Below the pieces are notes generated by a model, which did no database searches, was not told the DNA's origin, and saw only the letters and a program-made list of their open reading frames with translations. Positions 44,336-52,150 of a stretch of DNA of 64,000 nt are shown here, in pieces (position 1 is the stretch's first letter; each line of letters begins with the position of its first letter). A program made the position numbers and the translations under genes. Source of the DNA: Pseudomonas sp. J452 (lineage in GTDB: Bacteria > Pseudomonadota > Gammaproteobacteria > Pseudomonadales > Pseudomonadaceae). Location of the stretch: assembly GCF_024666525.1 (NCBI RefSeq), contig NZ_CP088294.1, positions 434,001 through 498,000 on the forward strand, written 5' to 3'.

Positions 44336-45736
44336 GTGAGCACAGCGAACAACAACATTCAGGATTGCGGCGACGCCGTATGCATCATCGGCGGCGGCCC
44401 CGGCGGCCTGTGCATGGCCCGTGCGCTCAAGCGCCAGGGCCTGGACTACGAGCAGTTCGAACGGCACAGCGATGTCGGCGGCGTGTGGGACATAACCAAC
44501 CCCGGCACGCCGATGTACGAGTCCGCGCACTTCATCTCCTCGCGTGACCTCTCGGGCTTCCTCGACTTCCCGATGCCCAAGCACTTCCCCGACTACCCGA
44601 GCAACCAGCAGATCCTCGAATACGCCCGCGCCTTCGCCCGTGCCTTCGACCTCTACGACAAGATCCGCTTCAACACCGCCGTCGAGCATGTGGCCAAGCG
44701 CGAAGACGGGCGCTGGCAGGTCACCCTCAGCAGCGGCGAGCAGCGCTGCTACCGCGCCGTGGTCTGCGCCACCGGCTGCAACTGGGACCCGAACATGCCG
44801 GAGGTCAAAGGCCAGTTCAACGGCGAGATCCGCCACTCGGTGACCTTCAAGAAGGCCGACGAATTCAACGGCAAGCGCGTGCTGATCATCGGTGCCGGCA
44901 ACTCCGGCGCCGACATTGCCTGCGACGCCGCTACCCACGCCAGCAAGGCCTTTATCAGCCTGCGCCGTGGCTACCACTTCATTCCCAAGCACCTGTTCGG
45001 CCTGCCCGCCGATGAGGTCAGCGAGAAAGGTCCGCACCTGCCGATCTGGCTGGTGCGCCCGGTGTTCAGCCTGATCCTGCGCCTGATCAACGGCGACCTG
45101 ACCCGCTTCGGCCTGCCCAAGCCGGACCACAAGCTGTTCGAGAGCCACCCGCTGATGAACACCCAGCTGCTGCACTACCTGCAGCACGGCGACATCCAGG
45201 TGAAACCGGACATCAGCCACTTCGAAGGCGACCATGCGGTGTTCAAGGACGGCAGCCGCGAGGCGCTTGACCTGGTGCTCTACGCCACCGGCTACAAGTG
45301 GAGCTGCAAATACGCCGCCGACTACTTCGAATGGAAGGGCGGCCGCCCGCAGATGTACCTGTCGATCTTCAGCCGTCAGCACCACAACCTGTTCGGCATC
45401 GGCTACCTGGAAACCAACTCCAGCGCCTACAAACTGTTCGACAACGAGGCCCACGCCGTCGCCTGCTACCTGCGCGACCAACTGCTGCGCCCCGAGCAGG
45501 CGCGCCAGTTCGAGCAGCTGATCGCCAACGACAACCCCGACCTGTCCGGCGGCATCAGCTTCGTCAAATCCCAGCGCCACGAGGTGTACCTGGAAGTCCA
45601 CGCGCTCAAGACGCACCTGCGCAAACTGCGCCAGACCCTGGGCTGGGGCGAACTGGACGACGGCTACTACGCCACCCTGCGCAAGCACCCCGGCTTCCCG
45701 GCGGCGCCCCTGCAGCAGGCGCAGCACGCACTCTGA
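44336..45736 (+). CDS. flavin-containing monooxygenase (class B, FMO type)
   Basis: 466 residues from GTG 44336, seven bases after CGGAG. FAD motif CIIGGGPGGLCMARAL near the N-terminus, GVWDITNPGTPMYESAHF, the FMO motif FNGEIRHSVTF (FxGxxxH) and the NADPH motif IIGAGNSGADIACDAA. These are the marks of class B monooxygenases, which insert oxygen into ketones or on N/S atoms. Later YFEWKGGRPQMYLSIF and HALKTHLRKL complete the fold. Substrate unknown. The repeat at 45737 begins directly at its stop, and the SDR gene follows after about 117 bases. Confidence 0.9.
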   Translation: MSTANNNIQDCGDAVCIIGGGPGGLCMARALKRQGLDYEQFERHSDVGGVWDITNPGTPMYESAHFISSRDLSGFLDFPMPKHFPDYPSNQQILEYARAFARAFDLYDKIRFNTAVEHVAKREDGRWQVTLSSGEQRCYRAVVCATGCNWDPNMPEVKGQFNGEIRHSVTFKKADEFNGKRVLIIGAGNSGADIACDAATHASKAFISLRRGYHFIPKHLFGLPADEVSEKGPHLPIWLVRPVFSLILRLINGDLTRFGLPKPDHKLFESHPLMNTQLLHYLQHGDIQVKPDISHFEGDHAVFKDGSREALDLVLYATGYKWSCKYAADYFEWKGGRPQMYLSIFSRQHHNLFGIGYLETNSSAYKLFDNEAHAVACYLRDQLLRPEQARQFEQLIANDNPDLSGGISFVKSQRHEVYLEVHALKTHLRKLRQTLGWGELDDGYYATLRKHPGFPAAPLQQAQHAL

Positions 45737-45790
45737 GTAGCCCGGACTTCAGTCCGGAATCCGCCCACCCCGGACTGAAGTCCGGGCTAC
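45737..45790. repeat. palindromic intergenic repeat, family A
   Basis: GTAGCCCGGACTTCAGTCCGG and CCGGACTGAAGTCCGGGCTAC with 12 bases between; closest to the copy at 2710-2768. It begins at the base after the monooxygenase stop. Confidence 0.85.
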
Positions 45791-45853
45791 TGGTAGCGCG
45801 CCATGGGCAACATGCCTGGCGGTCGTTAACAGGATATGAACCGGAGCAGTCCC

Positions 45854-46702
45854 ATGAATGAAGTGGTAGTGATTACCGGCGCGGCCGGCGGCATCGGCCA
45901 GGCCATCTGCGCCAAGCTGATCCAGCGCGGCATGCGCCTGGTGCTGGTCGACATCCACGCCGAACGCCTGGCCCAAGTAGCCGCGCGCCTCGGCGAACAG
46001 GCCACCCCTTTCGCCGCCGACCTCACCGACCACGGCGCCCTGCAGCGCCTGATGGAAACGGTGGAGGAAAAATTCGGCCGCATCGACATCCTCATCAACA
46101 ACGCCGCCATCACCACCGTCGAACCCTTCGACACGCGCTCGGTGGAAAGCATCGTCGGCGAGCTCAACATCAACCTGATCTCGCCGCTGGTGCTGACCCG
46201 CCTGGCCATCCCCCTGCTGCAACGCTCGGCCGATGCACGGGTGATCTCCACGGTATCCATCGGCGGCATCTTCCCGATGCCCGAGTCACCCATCTACAGC
46301 GCCAGCAAGTTCGGCCTGCGCGGCGCCATGCTGTCGATCGGCCTGGACCTGGAAGCCAAGGGCATCAAGGTCGGCTCGATCCTGCCGGCCGCCACCGAAA
46401 CGCCGATGCTACAGAAAGAAGCCATCGACGGCGGCAACGCCCTGCAGTTCATGGACCCGCCGCAACAGCCGGAAGACGTCGCCGACCAGGTCCTGCTGAT
46501 GCTCGACAAGCCCTGCCTGGAGCGCACGCCCAAGGCCAGCGAATCGTGGATCTCCAGCCTGGCCATGCTCTTCCCCAACCTGCTGCCACGGAGCATCCGC
46601 GTGTTCAAGAAACGCGGCGAAAAAGGCATGCAGCGCTACCTGGAATCCCTCGGCGAACGCGGCCTGGCGCAGCGGGTGGATGGGCGCTGGGAGTTGAAGT
46701 AG
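45854..46702 (+). CDS. short-chain dehydrogenase/reductase
   Basis: 282 residues from ATG 45854 (CGGAG upstream); an ATG at 45836 is the alternative. Cofactor motif VVITGAAGGIGQAI, ILINNAAITT, catalytic Ser in ISTVSIGG and YSASK (YxxxK). The C-terminal tail MLFPNLLPRSIRVFKKRGEKG extends the domain by about 30 residues, which is unusual for classical SDRs. It may make the ketone used by the monooxygenase upstream, or be unrelated. A strong terminator follows. Confidence 0.88.
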   Translation: MNEVVVITGAAGGIGQAICAKLIQRGMRLVLVDIHAERLAQVAARLGEQATPFAADLTDHGALQRLMETVEEKFGRIDILINNAAITTVEPFDTRSVESIVGELNINLISPLVLTRLAIPLLQRSADARVISTVSIGGIFPMPESPIYSASKFGLRGAMLSIGLDLEAKGIKVGSILPAATETPMLQKEAIDGGNALQFMDPPQQPEDVADQVLLMLDKPCLERTPKASESWISSLAMLFPNLLPRSIRVFKKRGEKGMQRYLESLGERGLAQRVDGRWELK

Positions 46703-46717
46703 AAGGCTCCGAGGAGA

Positions 46718-46750
46718 ACCAACAAGCCCGCGTTTGCGGGCTTGTTGGTT
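46718..46750 (+). terminator. rho-independent terminator after SDR gene
   Basis: AACCAACAAGCCCGC - GTTT - GCGGGCTTGTTGGTT: a 15-bp perfect stem with a four-base loop, though only a short T-run follows. It ends the transcription unit before the chromate genes. Confidence 0.8.
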
Positions 46751-46884
46751 TCAGGGAGATTCGAGTTTCGTAGTGGGGAAGTATTTCAAGTCCTGACGCA
46801 CCAAGAGTCAGCCCGACACCGCCGGCTCTGCTCCGATAAATGGCTGCGCCCGCGGGGCTTCACAATCACCGCACCGATGCTAAT

Positions 46885-46919
46885 GTAGAGATTATTACCT
46901 AATCAGTATCTCCCTCTAC
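46885..46919. promoter_or_regulatory. candidate ChrB operator
   Basis: Nested inverted pairs in the 35 bases before the chrB ATG: GTAGAG/CTCTAC outer arms with GAGAT/ATCTC inside. The stretch is AT-rich compared with its surroundings and contains a possible -10. ChrB-type regulators bind such sites ahead of chrBA; this one is a guess from position and symmetry. Confidence 0.35.
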
Positions 46920-47864
46920 ATGAACAATTGGCTGTCCCTGATCATCGCCCTACCGACCGCTAACGCCACAGAGCGTATGCGCGCCTGGCGTGCCCTCAAG
47001 AGCAGTGGCGCTGCCGTGCTGCGCGATGGTGTCTATTTGCTGCCCGACAATTGCGCCTGCCGCGAAGCGTTGGAAGCTGTTGAGCGCGACATCCTGGGTA
47101 GCAATGGCACAGCCTTTCTGTTGCCCATCGATGATCCCCATGGCGAGCGCTTTATCGAGCTGTTCGACCGTAGCGAGGACTACACCAAGCTGCGCGTCGA
47201 GATCGAGGCGTATCAGGCCCAGCTGACTTCGGATAACGCCCTCGCCAGCACCAAGCAGGTACGCAAGCTGCGCAAGGCATTTGCTCAGGTGGCGGCCATC
47301 GACTTCTTCCCTGCGGCAGCGCGGCAACAGACCGACATGGCCCTCAAAACCCTGGAAACAGCCATCAGTCGGGCGCTGTCGCAGGATGAGCCGAGCAGTC
47401 ACGATCAGCCTATCGAACAGCTTGATCGTCGCGACTACCAAGGCCGCCTCTGGGCTACGCGCAAGCGGCCCTGGGTTGACCGCCTGGCCAGCGCCTGGCT
47501 GATCCGCCGCTGCATAGATCCGACGGCCAGCATTCTCTGGCTGGACTCGCCCCGCGATTGCCCTGCCGAGGCGCTGGGTTTCGATTTCGACGGGGCAACC
47601 TTCAGTCACGTCGGCAGTCGCGTCACCTTCGAAACCCTGCAAGCCAGCTTTGCGCTGGTTGAGCCAGGTCTAAGCCGCATCGCGGCGCTGGTGCATTACC
47701 TGGATGTCGGTGGCGCTCAACCCACCGAGGCGGCCGGCATCGAGCGTGTACTGGCCGGCCTGCGCGAAACCATCGGCAACGATGACCACCTGCTGACCGC
47801 TGCCTGCGCCATCTTCGATGGGCTACTGGCGGCATTTGTAAAAGACGAGAGCCCTGATGAATGA
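46920..47864 (+). CDS. chrB: chromate-responsive regulator ChrB
   Basis: 314 residues. N-terminal part: WLSLIIALPTANATERMRAWRALKSSGAAVLRDGVYLLPD; C-terminal ChrB domain from about 165: YQGRLWATRKRPWVDRLASAWLIRRCIDPTASILWLDSP, with FDFDGATFSHVGSRVTFETLQ and a final DDHLLTAACAIFDGLLAAF. ChrB is a chromate sensor and repressor of chrA in other bacteria. The start codon directly follows the candidate operator. It overlaps chrA by eight bases. Codon use has more A/T than neighbouring genes, which hints at transfer. Confidence 0.9.
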   Translation: MNNWLSLIIALPTANATERMRAWRALKSSGAAVLRDGVYLLPDNCACREALEAVERDILGSNGTAFLLPIDDPHGERFIELFDRSEDYTKLRVEIEAYQAQLTSDNALASTKQVRKLRKAFAQVAAIDFFPAAARQQTDMALKTLETAISRALSQDEPSSHDQPIEQLDRRDYQGRLWATRKRPWVDRLASAWLIRRCIDPTASILWLDSPRDCPAEALGFDFDGATFSHVGSRVTFETLQASFALVEPGLSRIAALVHYLDVGGAQPTEAAGIERVLAGLRETIGNDDHLLTAACAIFDGLLAAFVKDESPDE

Positions 47865-49221
47865 GACCACACTGCCGCCTGTAGAACAGGATCTGCCGCG
47901 TACCGAGCCTGTCAGCTTGCTCCAGGCTTTTTTGTTCTGGCTAAAACTCGGTTTCATCAGCTTCGGTGGCCCCGCCGGGCAGATCTCGATCATGCACCAG
48001 GAGCTGGTGGAGCGCCGGCGCTGGATCTCTGAACGGCGTTTTCTGCATGCCCTGAACTACTGCATGCTGCTGCCCGGCCCGGAGGCCCAACAGCTGGCCA
48101 CCTATATCGGCTGGCTGATGCACCGCAGCTGGGGCGGCGTGATTGCCGGGGTGCTGTTCGTGCTGCCCTCGCTGTTTATCCTGATCGCGCTGTCATGGGT
48201 CTATATCGCCTTCGGCGATGTGCCGGTGGTGGCTGGGCTGTTCTACGGAATCAAGCCCGCCGTAACCGCCATCGTGGTGCAGGCTGCTCACCGCATCGGC
48301 TCCCGTGCGCTGAAGAACAACTGGCTGTGGGCGATAGCTGCGGCCTCGTTCGTGGCGATCTTTGCCCTTAACCTGCCGTTCCCGCTGATCGTGCTGGGCG
48401 CTGCGGTGATCGGTTATTTCGGCGGGCGTTTCGCCCCAGAGAAGTTCAGCATCGGTGGCGGGCATGGCACTAGCAAGCAGTCTTACGGCCCAGCGCTGAT
48501 CGATGACGACACCCCGACACCGGAGCACGCGCGCTTCCGCTGGCCACGCCTGGTCTTGCTGGCGGCGCTAGGCGTGGCGCTGTGGGCATTGCCCATGGGC
48601 TTGTTGACCGCCCTGTTCGGCTGGGAAGGCACGCTGACGCAGATGGGCTGGTTCTTCACCAAGGCCGCGTTGCTGACCTTCGGCGGCGCCTATGCGGTGC
48701 TGCCCTATGTCTACCAGGGCGCGGTCGGCCATTACGGCTGGCTGACCCCGACGCAGATGATCGACGGCCTGGCCCTGGGTGAAACCACCCCGGGGCCGCT
48801 GATCATGGTGGTGGCCTTCGTCGGTTTCGTCGGTGCCTATGTGCAGCAGGTGTTCGGTGCCGACCAAGCCTTCCTGGCTGGAGCCGTGGCCGCCAGCCTG
48901 GTCACCTGGTTCACCTTCCTGCCGTCCTTCCTGTTCATTCTCGCGGGCGGCCCGCTGGTGGAGTCGACCCACAACGAACTGAAGTTCACCGCGCCGCTGA
49001 CGGCCATCACCGCCGCCGTGGTCGGGGTGATCCTCAACCTGGCGTTGTTCTTCGGCTACCACGTGCTCTGGCCGCAGGGCTTCGCGGGGACTTTCGACTG
49101 GCCTTCGGCGCTGATTGCCGTGGCGGCAGCGGTGGCCTTGTTCCGCTTCAAGCGTGGCGTGATCCAGGTGCTGGCGGCCTGCGCCCTGGCCGGACTGGTG
49201 GTGCACCTGCTGCAAAACTAA
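47857..49221 (+). CDS. chrA: chromate transporter ChrA
   Basis: Inner-membrane CHR-family efflux protein of 454 residues, the long form with two related CHR domains. The first domain has FWLKLGFISFGGPAGQISIMHQELVERRRW and LLPGPEAQQLATYIGW; the second has FFTKAALLTFGGAYAVLPYVYQGAV and ALGETTPGPLIMVVAFVGF. About ten to twelve hydrophobic helices are seen. It pumps chromate out, lowering cytoplasmic damage. It follows chrB with an eight-base overlap. Confidence 0.95.
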   Translation: MNETTLPPVEQDLPRTEPVSLLQAFLFWLKLGFISFGGPAGQISIMHQELVERRRWISERRFLHALNYCMLLPGPEAQQLATYIGWLMHRSWGGVIAGVLFVLPSLFILIALSWVYIAFGDVPVVAGLFYGIKPAVTAIVVQAAHRIGSRALKNNWLWAIAAASFVAIFALNLPFPLIVLGAAVIGYFGGRFAPEKFSIGGGHGTSKQSYGPALIDDDTPTPEHARFRWPRLVLLAALGVALWALPMGLLTALFGWEGTLTQMGWFFTKAALLTFGGAYAVLPYVYQGAVGHYGWLTPTQMIDGLALGETTPGPLIMVVAFVGFVGAYVQQVFGADQAFLAGAVAASLVTWFTFLPSFLFILAGGPLVESTHNELKFTAPLTAITAAVVGVILNLALFFGYHVLWPQGFAGTFDWPSALIAVAAAVALFRFKRGVIQVLAACALAGLVVHLLQN

Positions 49222-49391
49222 AGAGGTGAGCGATGAGCCGAATCTCCATATGCGAACTGACGGAATGGCAAGCCGCAGGGCGGATGCTCACTCTGCTGGA
49301 TGGCCAACGACCCCAGCCCAGACTGAATACAATTTGCCCCCGAATACCCTGGGCCATGAAAATGGCTGCCTCGTTCAAGGAATTCGCCGCC

Positions 49392-49889
49392 ATGGCCTCA
49401 CCGGATAAACAGCAAAAACGTGCCCAGCGGGCCAAAGCCAAGGCCAAGCAGAACCGTTCGGGCAAGGCCAAGGTCAATGTCGTCCATCCGCTGCTGGCCA
49501 ATCCGCTGATCAACGAGCCGTTCGATGATGTGGCAATCGATCTGAGCACCTTCGACTTCAAAGACATCGAAGAGCACGGTTTCGACCCGGCCGACTTCGA
49601 CGATCTGTTCGAGGCGATGAAAGCCGCTGAAGGCATCAGCCTGCTGGCGATGTGTCTGGTGTTCCTGCAATACCCGGTGCTGGAGCTGGTGGTCGCGGAG
49701 GAAGCGGAAGACGCGGCCACCGACTTCATGATGGGCCTGCTGATCACCTATCGGGCAATTTTCCACGATGAAGACGAAGACACGGCCGTGGCGTGGATCG
49801 GCGGCGATGCCTTCCAGAATGCCTATAACGAAGCGTCGTTGATCCTGCAGAAGAAGCACGCCCGCGGCACCCCAGGCGCCCGCGCTTAG
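49392..49889 (+). CDS. conserved hypothetical protein, acidic C-terminal domain
   Basis: 165 residues from ATG 49392. A Lys/Arg/Gln-rich N-terminus (DKQQKRAQRAKAKAKQNRSGKAK) precedes an acidic domain with FDFKDIEEHGFDPADFDDLFEAMKAAE and VAWIGGDAFQNAY. I recognise it as a conserved Pseudomonas hypothetical type without a known role. An in-frame start at 49233, with a good ribosome site after chrA, would add 53 residues that look non-homologous. It ends at the terminator within the direct repeat. Confidence 0.7.
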   Translation: MASPDKQQKRAQRAKAKAKQNRSGKAKVNVVHPLLANPLINEPFDDVAIDLSTFDFKDIEEHGFDPADFDDLFEAMKAAEGISLLAMCLVFLQYPVLELVVAEEAEDAATDFMMGLLITYRAIFHDEDEDTAVAWIGGDAFQNAYNEASLILQKKHARGTPGARA

Positions 49890-49904
49890 CCACGCAGCCC
49901 GAAG

Positions 49905-49936
49905 AAAAAGCCCGCCATTCGGCGGGCTTTTTGTTT
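49905..49936. terminator. bidirectional terminator in direct-repeat copy 1
   Basis: AAAAAGCCCGCC - ATTC - GGCGGGCTTTTT hairpin with T-runs on both strands. It ends the hypothetical gene from the left and the histidine kinase gene from the right. Confidence 0.92.
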
Positions 49937-49970
49937 TTCAGCCGAACGCGATCAGGCGCTCACATCCGCC
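49905..49970. repeat. direct repeat copy 1 bounding the TCS-Dsb-SDR block
   Basis: The 66 bases consist of a terminator, TGTTTTTCAGCCGAACGCGA and the last six codons of the histidine kinase gene. They match 56427-56490 with about eight differences, in the same orientation; the second copy holds the terminator and the last codons of oprC. The identity continues across both stop codons. Confidence 0.88.
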
Positions 49971-51283
49971 CCGGTAACCACCAGCAAGCTCACGCACAAG
50001 CCTGCGCCCGTGTTTACAAACTCAAGCTCGCAGCCACAACGCTCGGCGATGGCCTTGACGATGGACAGCCCCAGGCCGCTGCCTTCGCCGGTGGAGTTGC
50101 GCCAGAAGCGTTCGGTCAACTGAGCGAGCTTGTCCGGGGCGACTCCAGGCCCGGCGTCGCGCACGCTGAAGCAGACCTTATCCCCGCGCAATTGCACGCT
50201 CAGACTGACTGCCGTGCCGGTCGGGGTGTGGCGCTGGGCGTTGTCCAGCAGGTTGCGCAAGGCGGCAATCGCCAGGGTTGGCGGCATCGGCAACAGGCGC
50301 TGCGCACTGGCATCGAGCAGCTGCAGCTCGATGGGAGGCTGACCCTGCTGTTGAGCATCGCCGATGGCCATCTGCGCCACTTGCTCGGCGCTGTATTGCA
50401 GGTTCTCGTCAAACGGCAGCCGACCCTCGACTCGCGCCAGTAGCAGCAACTGCTCCAGGGTCTGGTGCAGGCGGTCGGCGCCGGCTTCGGCGTTGGCCAG
50501 TGCCTGGCGGGCGGTCTCGCCCTCGGTCATGCTGGCCACCTGCAGGTGGGTTTTGATGGCGGTCAGCGGGCTGCGCAGTTCATGGGCGGCATCGTCGGTG
50601 AGCCGGCGCTCGCGCTCGATGGCCTGGGCGATACGCTGGAATAGCTGATTCTGGGTGGCCACCAGCGGTTGCAGCTCTTGCGGCAGGCCGTCGATATGCA
50701 GCGGCTCGATGCTATCGGCACTGCGCTGGGCCAACGCCTGGCGGATGCGGCGTAGCGGCGACAACTCGCGGCTGAGGCCAAACCAAAGCACCAGCAGGCT
50801 GCCGACCAATGCCAGCAGCACCGGAGCGGCGGCAGCCAGCAGAATGGAGCGCTTGAGGGTGTCGCGTTCGTCCAGTCGGTCGGCCGTGGTCACCCGCATA
50901 TCGCCTTCGACCAGGGTGAAGGTGCGCCAGGTCAGATCACCAATGGTGCGCTCATGAAACCCCGTCTCCGCCATGCCCAAGGCGCTGTCCGGCGCGGCGC
51001 GGCTGCTGGCGAGGATCTCGCCGCGCACCGAGCTGATCTGGCAGGCGATGCCTTCGGGAATGCCCAACTGTTCGGTGCTCAGTGGCGTTCCTGATTCCCC
51101 CTGTTGTGGAGTCGGCAGCTGGGCCAGTAATCCGGCAACCATACGCGCCGAGGCCGCCAGGCGCTGATCGAGCGAGAGGGTCAGCTGGTTGCGCAGGTCG
51201 AACAACATCCACACGGCGGCCAGCGACCAGAGCAGGACAAAGGCCGAGCCGAGAATCAGGGTCAGGCGCAGACGCAAACTCAT
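49952..51283 (-). CDS. sensor histidine kinase
   Basis: 443 residues. Two membrane helices (about 8-28 and 146-170) frame a periplasmic sensor region; then HAMP-like, H-box DDAAHELRSPLTAIKTH (His234), N-box LRNLLDNAQRH, G-boxes DAGPGV and GSGLGLSIVKAI. The type is QseC/PmrB-like. Its gene overlaps that of the response regulator by four bases. The divergent dsbD cluster suggests a periplasmic redox or metal-stress signal; P. aeruginosa PA2480 is the likely counterpart. The last codons (DVSA) lie inside the direct repeat. Confidence 0.93.
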   Translation of the reverse strand: MSLRLRLTLILGSAFVLLWSLAAVWMLFDLRNQLTLSLDQRLAASARMVAGLLAQLPTPQQGESGTPLSTEQLGIPEGIACQISSVRGEILASSRAAPDSALGMAETGFHERTIGDLTWRTFTLVEGDMRVTTADRLDERDTLKRSILLAAAAPVLLALVGSLLVLWFGLSRELSPLRRIRQALAQRSADSIEPLHIDGLPQELQPLVATQNQLFQRIAQAIERERRLTDDAAHELRSPLTAIKTHLQVASMTEGETARQALANAEAGADRLHQTLEQLLLLARVEGRLPFDENLQYSAEQVAQMAIGDAQQQGQPPIELQLLDASAQRLLPMPPTLAIAALRNLLDNAQRHTPTGTAVSLSVQLRGDKVCFSVRDAGPGVAPDKLAQLTERFWRNSTGEGSGLGLSIVKAIAERCGCELEFVNTGAGLCVSLLVVTGADVSA

Positions 51284-51975
51284 GGGGCGTTGCTCTCGTC
51301 AGGGGTGGTTGCATGCCCGGCCGGCCCCAGGCGGTAGCCCATGCCGCGTACTGTCTCGACGATGCCGTTGCCCAGCTTGCGCCGCAGGTGGTGGATATGC
51401 ACGTTGAGCGCGTTGCTCTCGACCTCGCCGTCGAGGCCGTAGACCGCATCCTTGAGCTGTTCGCCGCTGAGCACGCGGCCCGGGCTGTGCAACAGCGCCT
51501 GCAGCAGCACCTGCTCGCGTCGCGACAGGTCGACCGGCTGCTCATGCAGAAACGCCTGGCAGGCCACCGGGTCGTAACGCAGCGGGCCATGTTCGACCTG
51601 CGGGCTGGCGCGTCCGGCGGCGCGGCGCAACAAGGCATGCAGGCGCGCGGCGAGCTCGCGCAGGTCGAAGGGTTTGACCAGGTAATCGTCGGCACCGTCC
51701 TGCAGGCCGGACACACGGTCGGCGACCGAGTCACGGGCCGTCAGCAGCAACACGGGCAAGGCCACACCGCGCTGACGCAGGCGACGCAGCAGGCTCAGAC
51801 CGTCTTCATCGGGCAGGCCGAGGTCCAGCACCAGCGCGTCGAACTCCACCGTGCGCAGCAGCGCCTCGGCCTCGGCCGCGGTCGTCGCGTGCATTACGCG
51901 AAAGCCCTGGGCGGTGAGCCCGGCCACGACGCCGCTGGCGATCAGGGCATTGTCTTCAGTCAACAATATGTACAT
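51280..51975 (-). CDS. OmpR/PhoB-family response regulator
   Basis: 231 residues. Receiver domain with acidic pair Glu7-Asp8, phosphorylation Asp51 (LVLDLGLPDEDG), Thr in LLTARD and Lys in YLVKPFD. Winged-helix output domain from about 125: LSRREQVLLQALLHSPGRVLS, VHIHHLRRKLG, VRGMGYRLG. It is the partner of the kinase; the two genes overlap at ATGA. It likely controls the divergent dsbD operon from the 175-base intergenic region. Confidence 0.95.
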   Translation of the reverse strand: MYILLTEDNALIASGVVAGLTAQGFRVMHATTAAEAEALLRTVEFDALVLDLGLPDEDGLSLLRRLRQRGVALPVLLLTARDSVADRVSGLQDGADDYLVKPFDLRELAARLHALLRRAAGRASPQVEHGPLRYDPVACQAFLHEQPVDLSRREQVLLQALLHSPGRVLSGEQLKDAVYGLDGEVESNALNVHIHHLRRKLGNGIVETVRGMGYRLGPAGHATTPDESNAP

Positions 51976-52085
51976 GGAACCGGTCCGTGGAGGAGATTGG
52001 AATATCCGTTGCCAGGATTAAACAGGCGTTATCGCTTGGCGCGAAATGATAACCGCCGGCTGCATTCACCGCCGATTATCACATC

Positions 52086-52101
52086 GTTAATCCTGACTTA
52101 A
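52086..52101. promoter_or_regulatory. candidate response-regulator box
   Basis: GTTAA and CTTAA repeat directly with 11-base spacing, the pattern bound by PmrA/QseB-type regulators, in the region between the regulator gene and dsbD. Position and spacing fit; no proof. Confidence 0.45.
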
Positions 52102-52150
52102 CCGCCAACTGCGATGCTGCGCGCCTCGACATTCACAGACGTGGTTATGC

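Noticed and set aside
49233..49391. A 53-residue N-terminal extension of the hypothetical protein
   Set aside because: It has a good ribosome site but reads as non-homologous sequence, while the conserved-looking protein begins at ATG 49392; left as an alternative.
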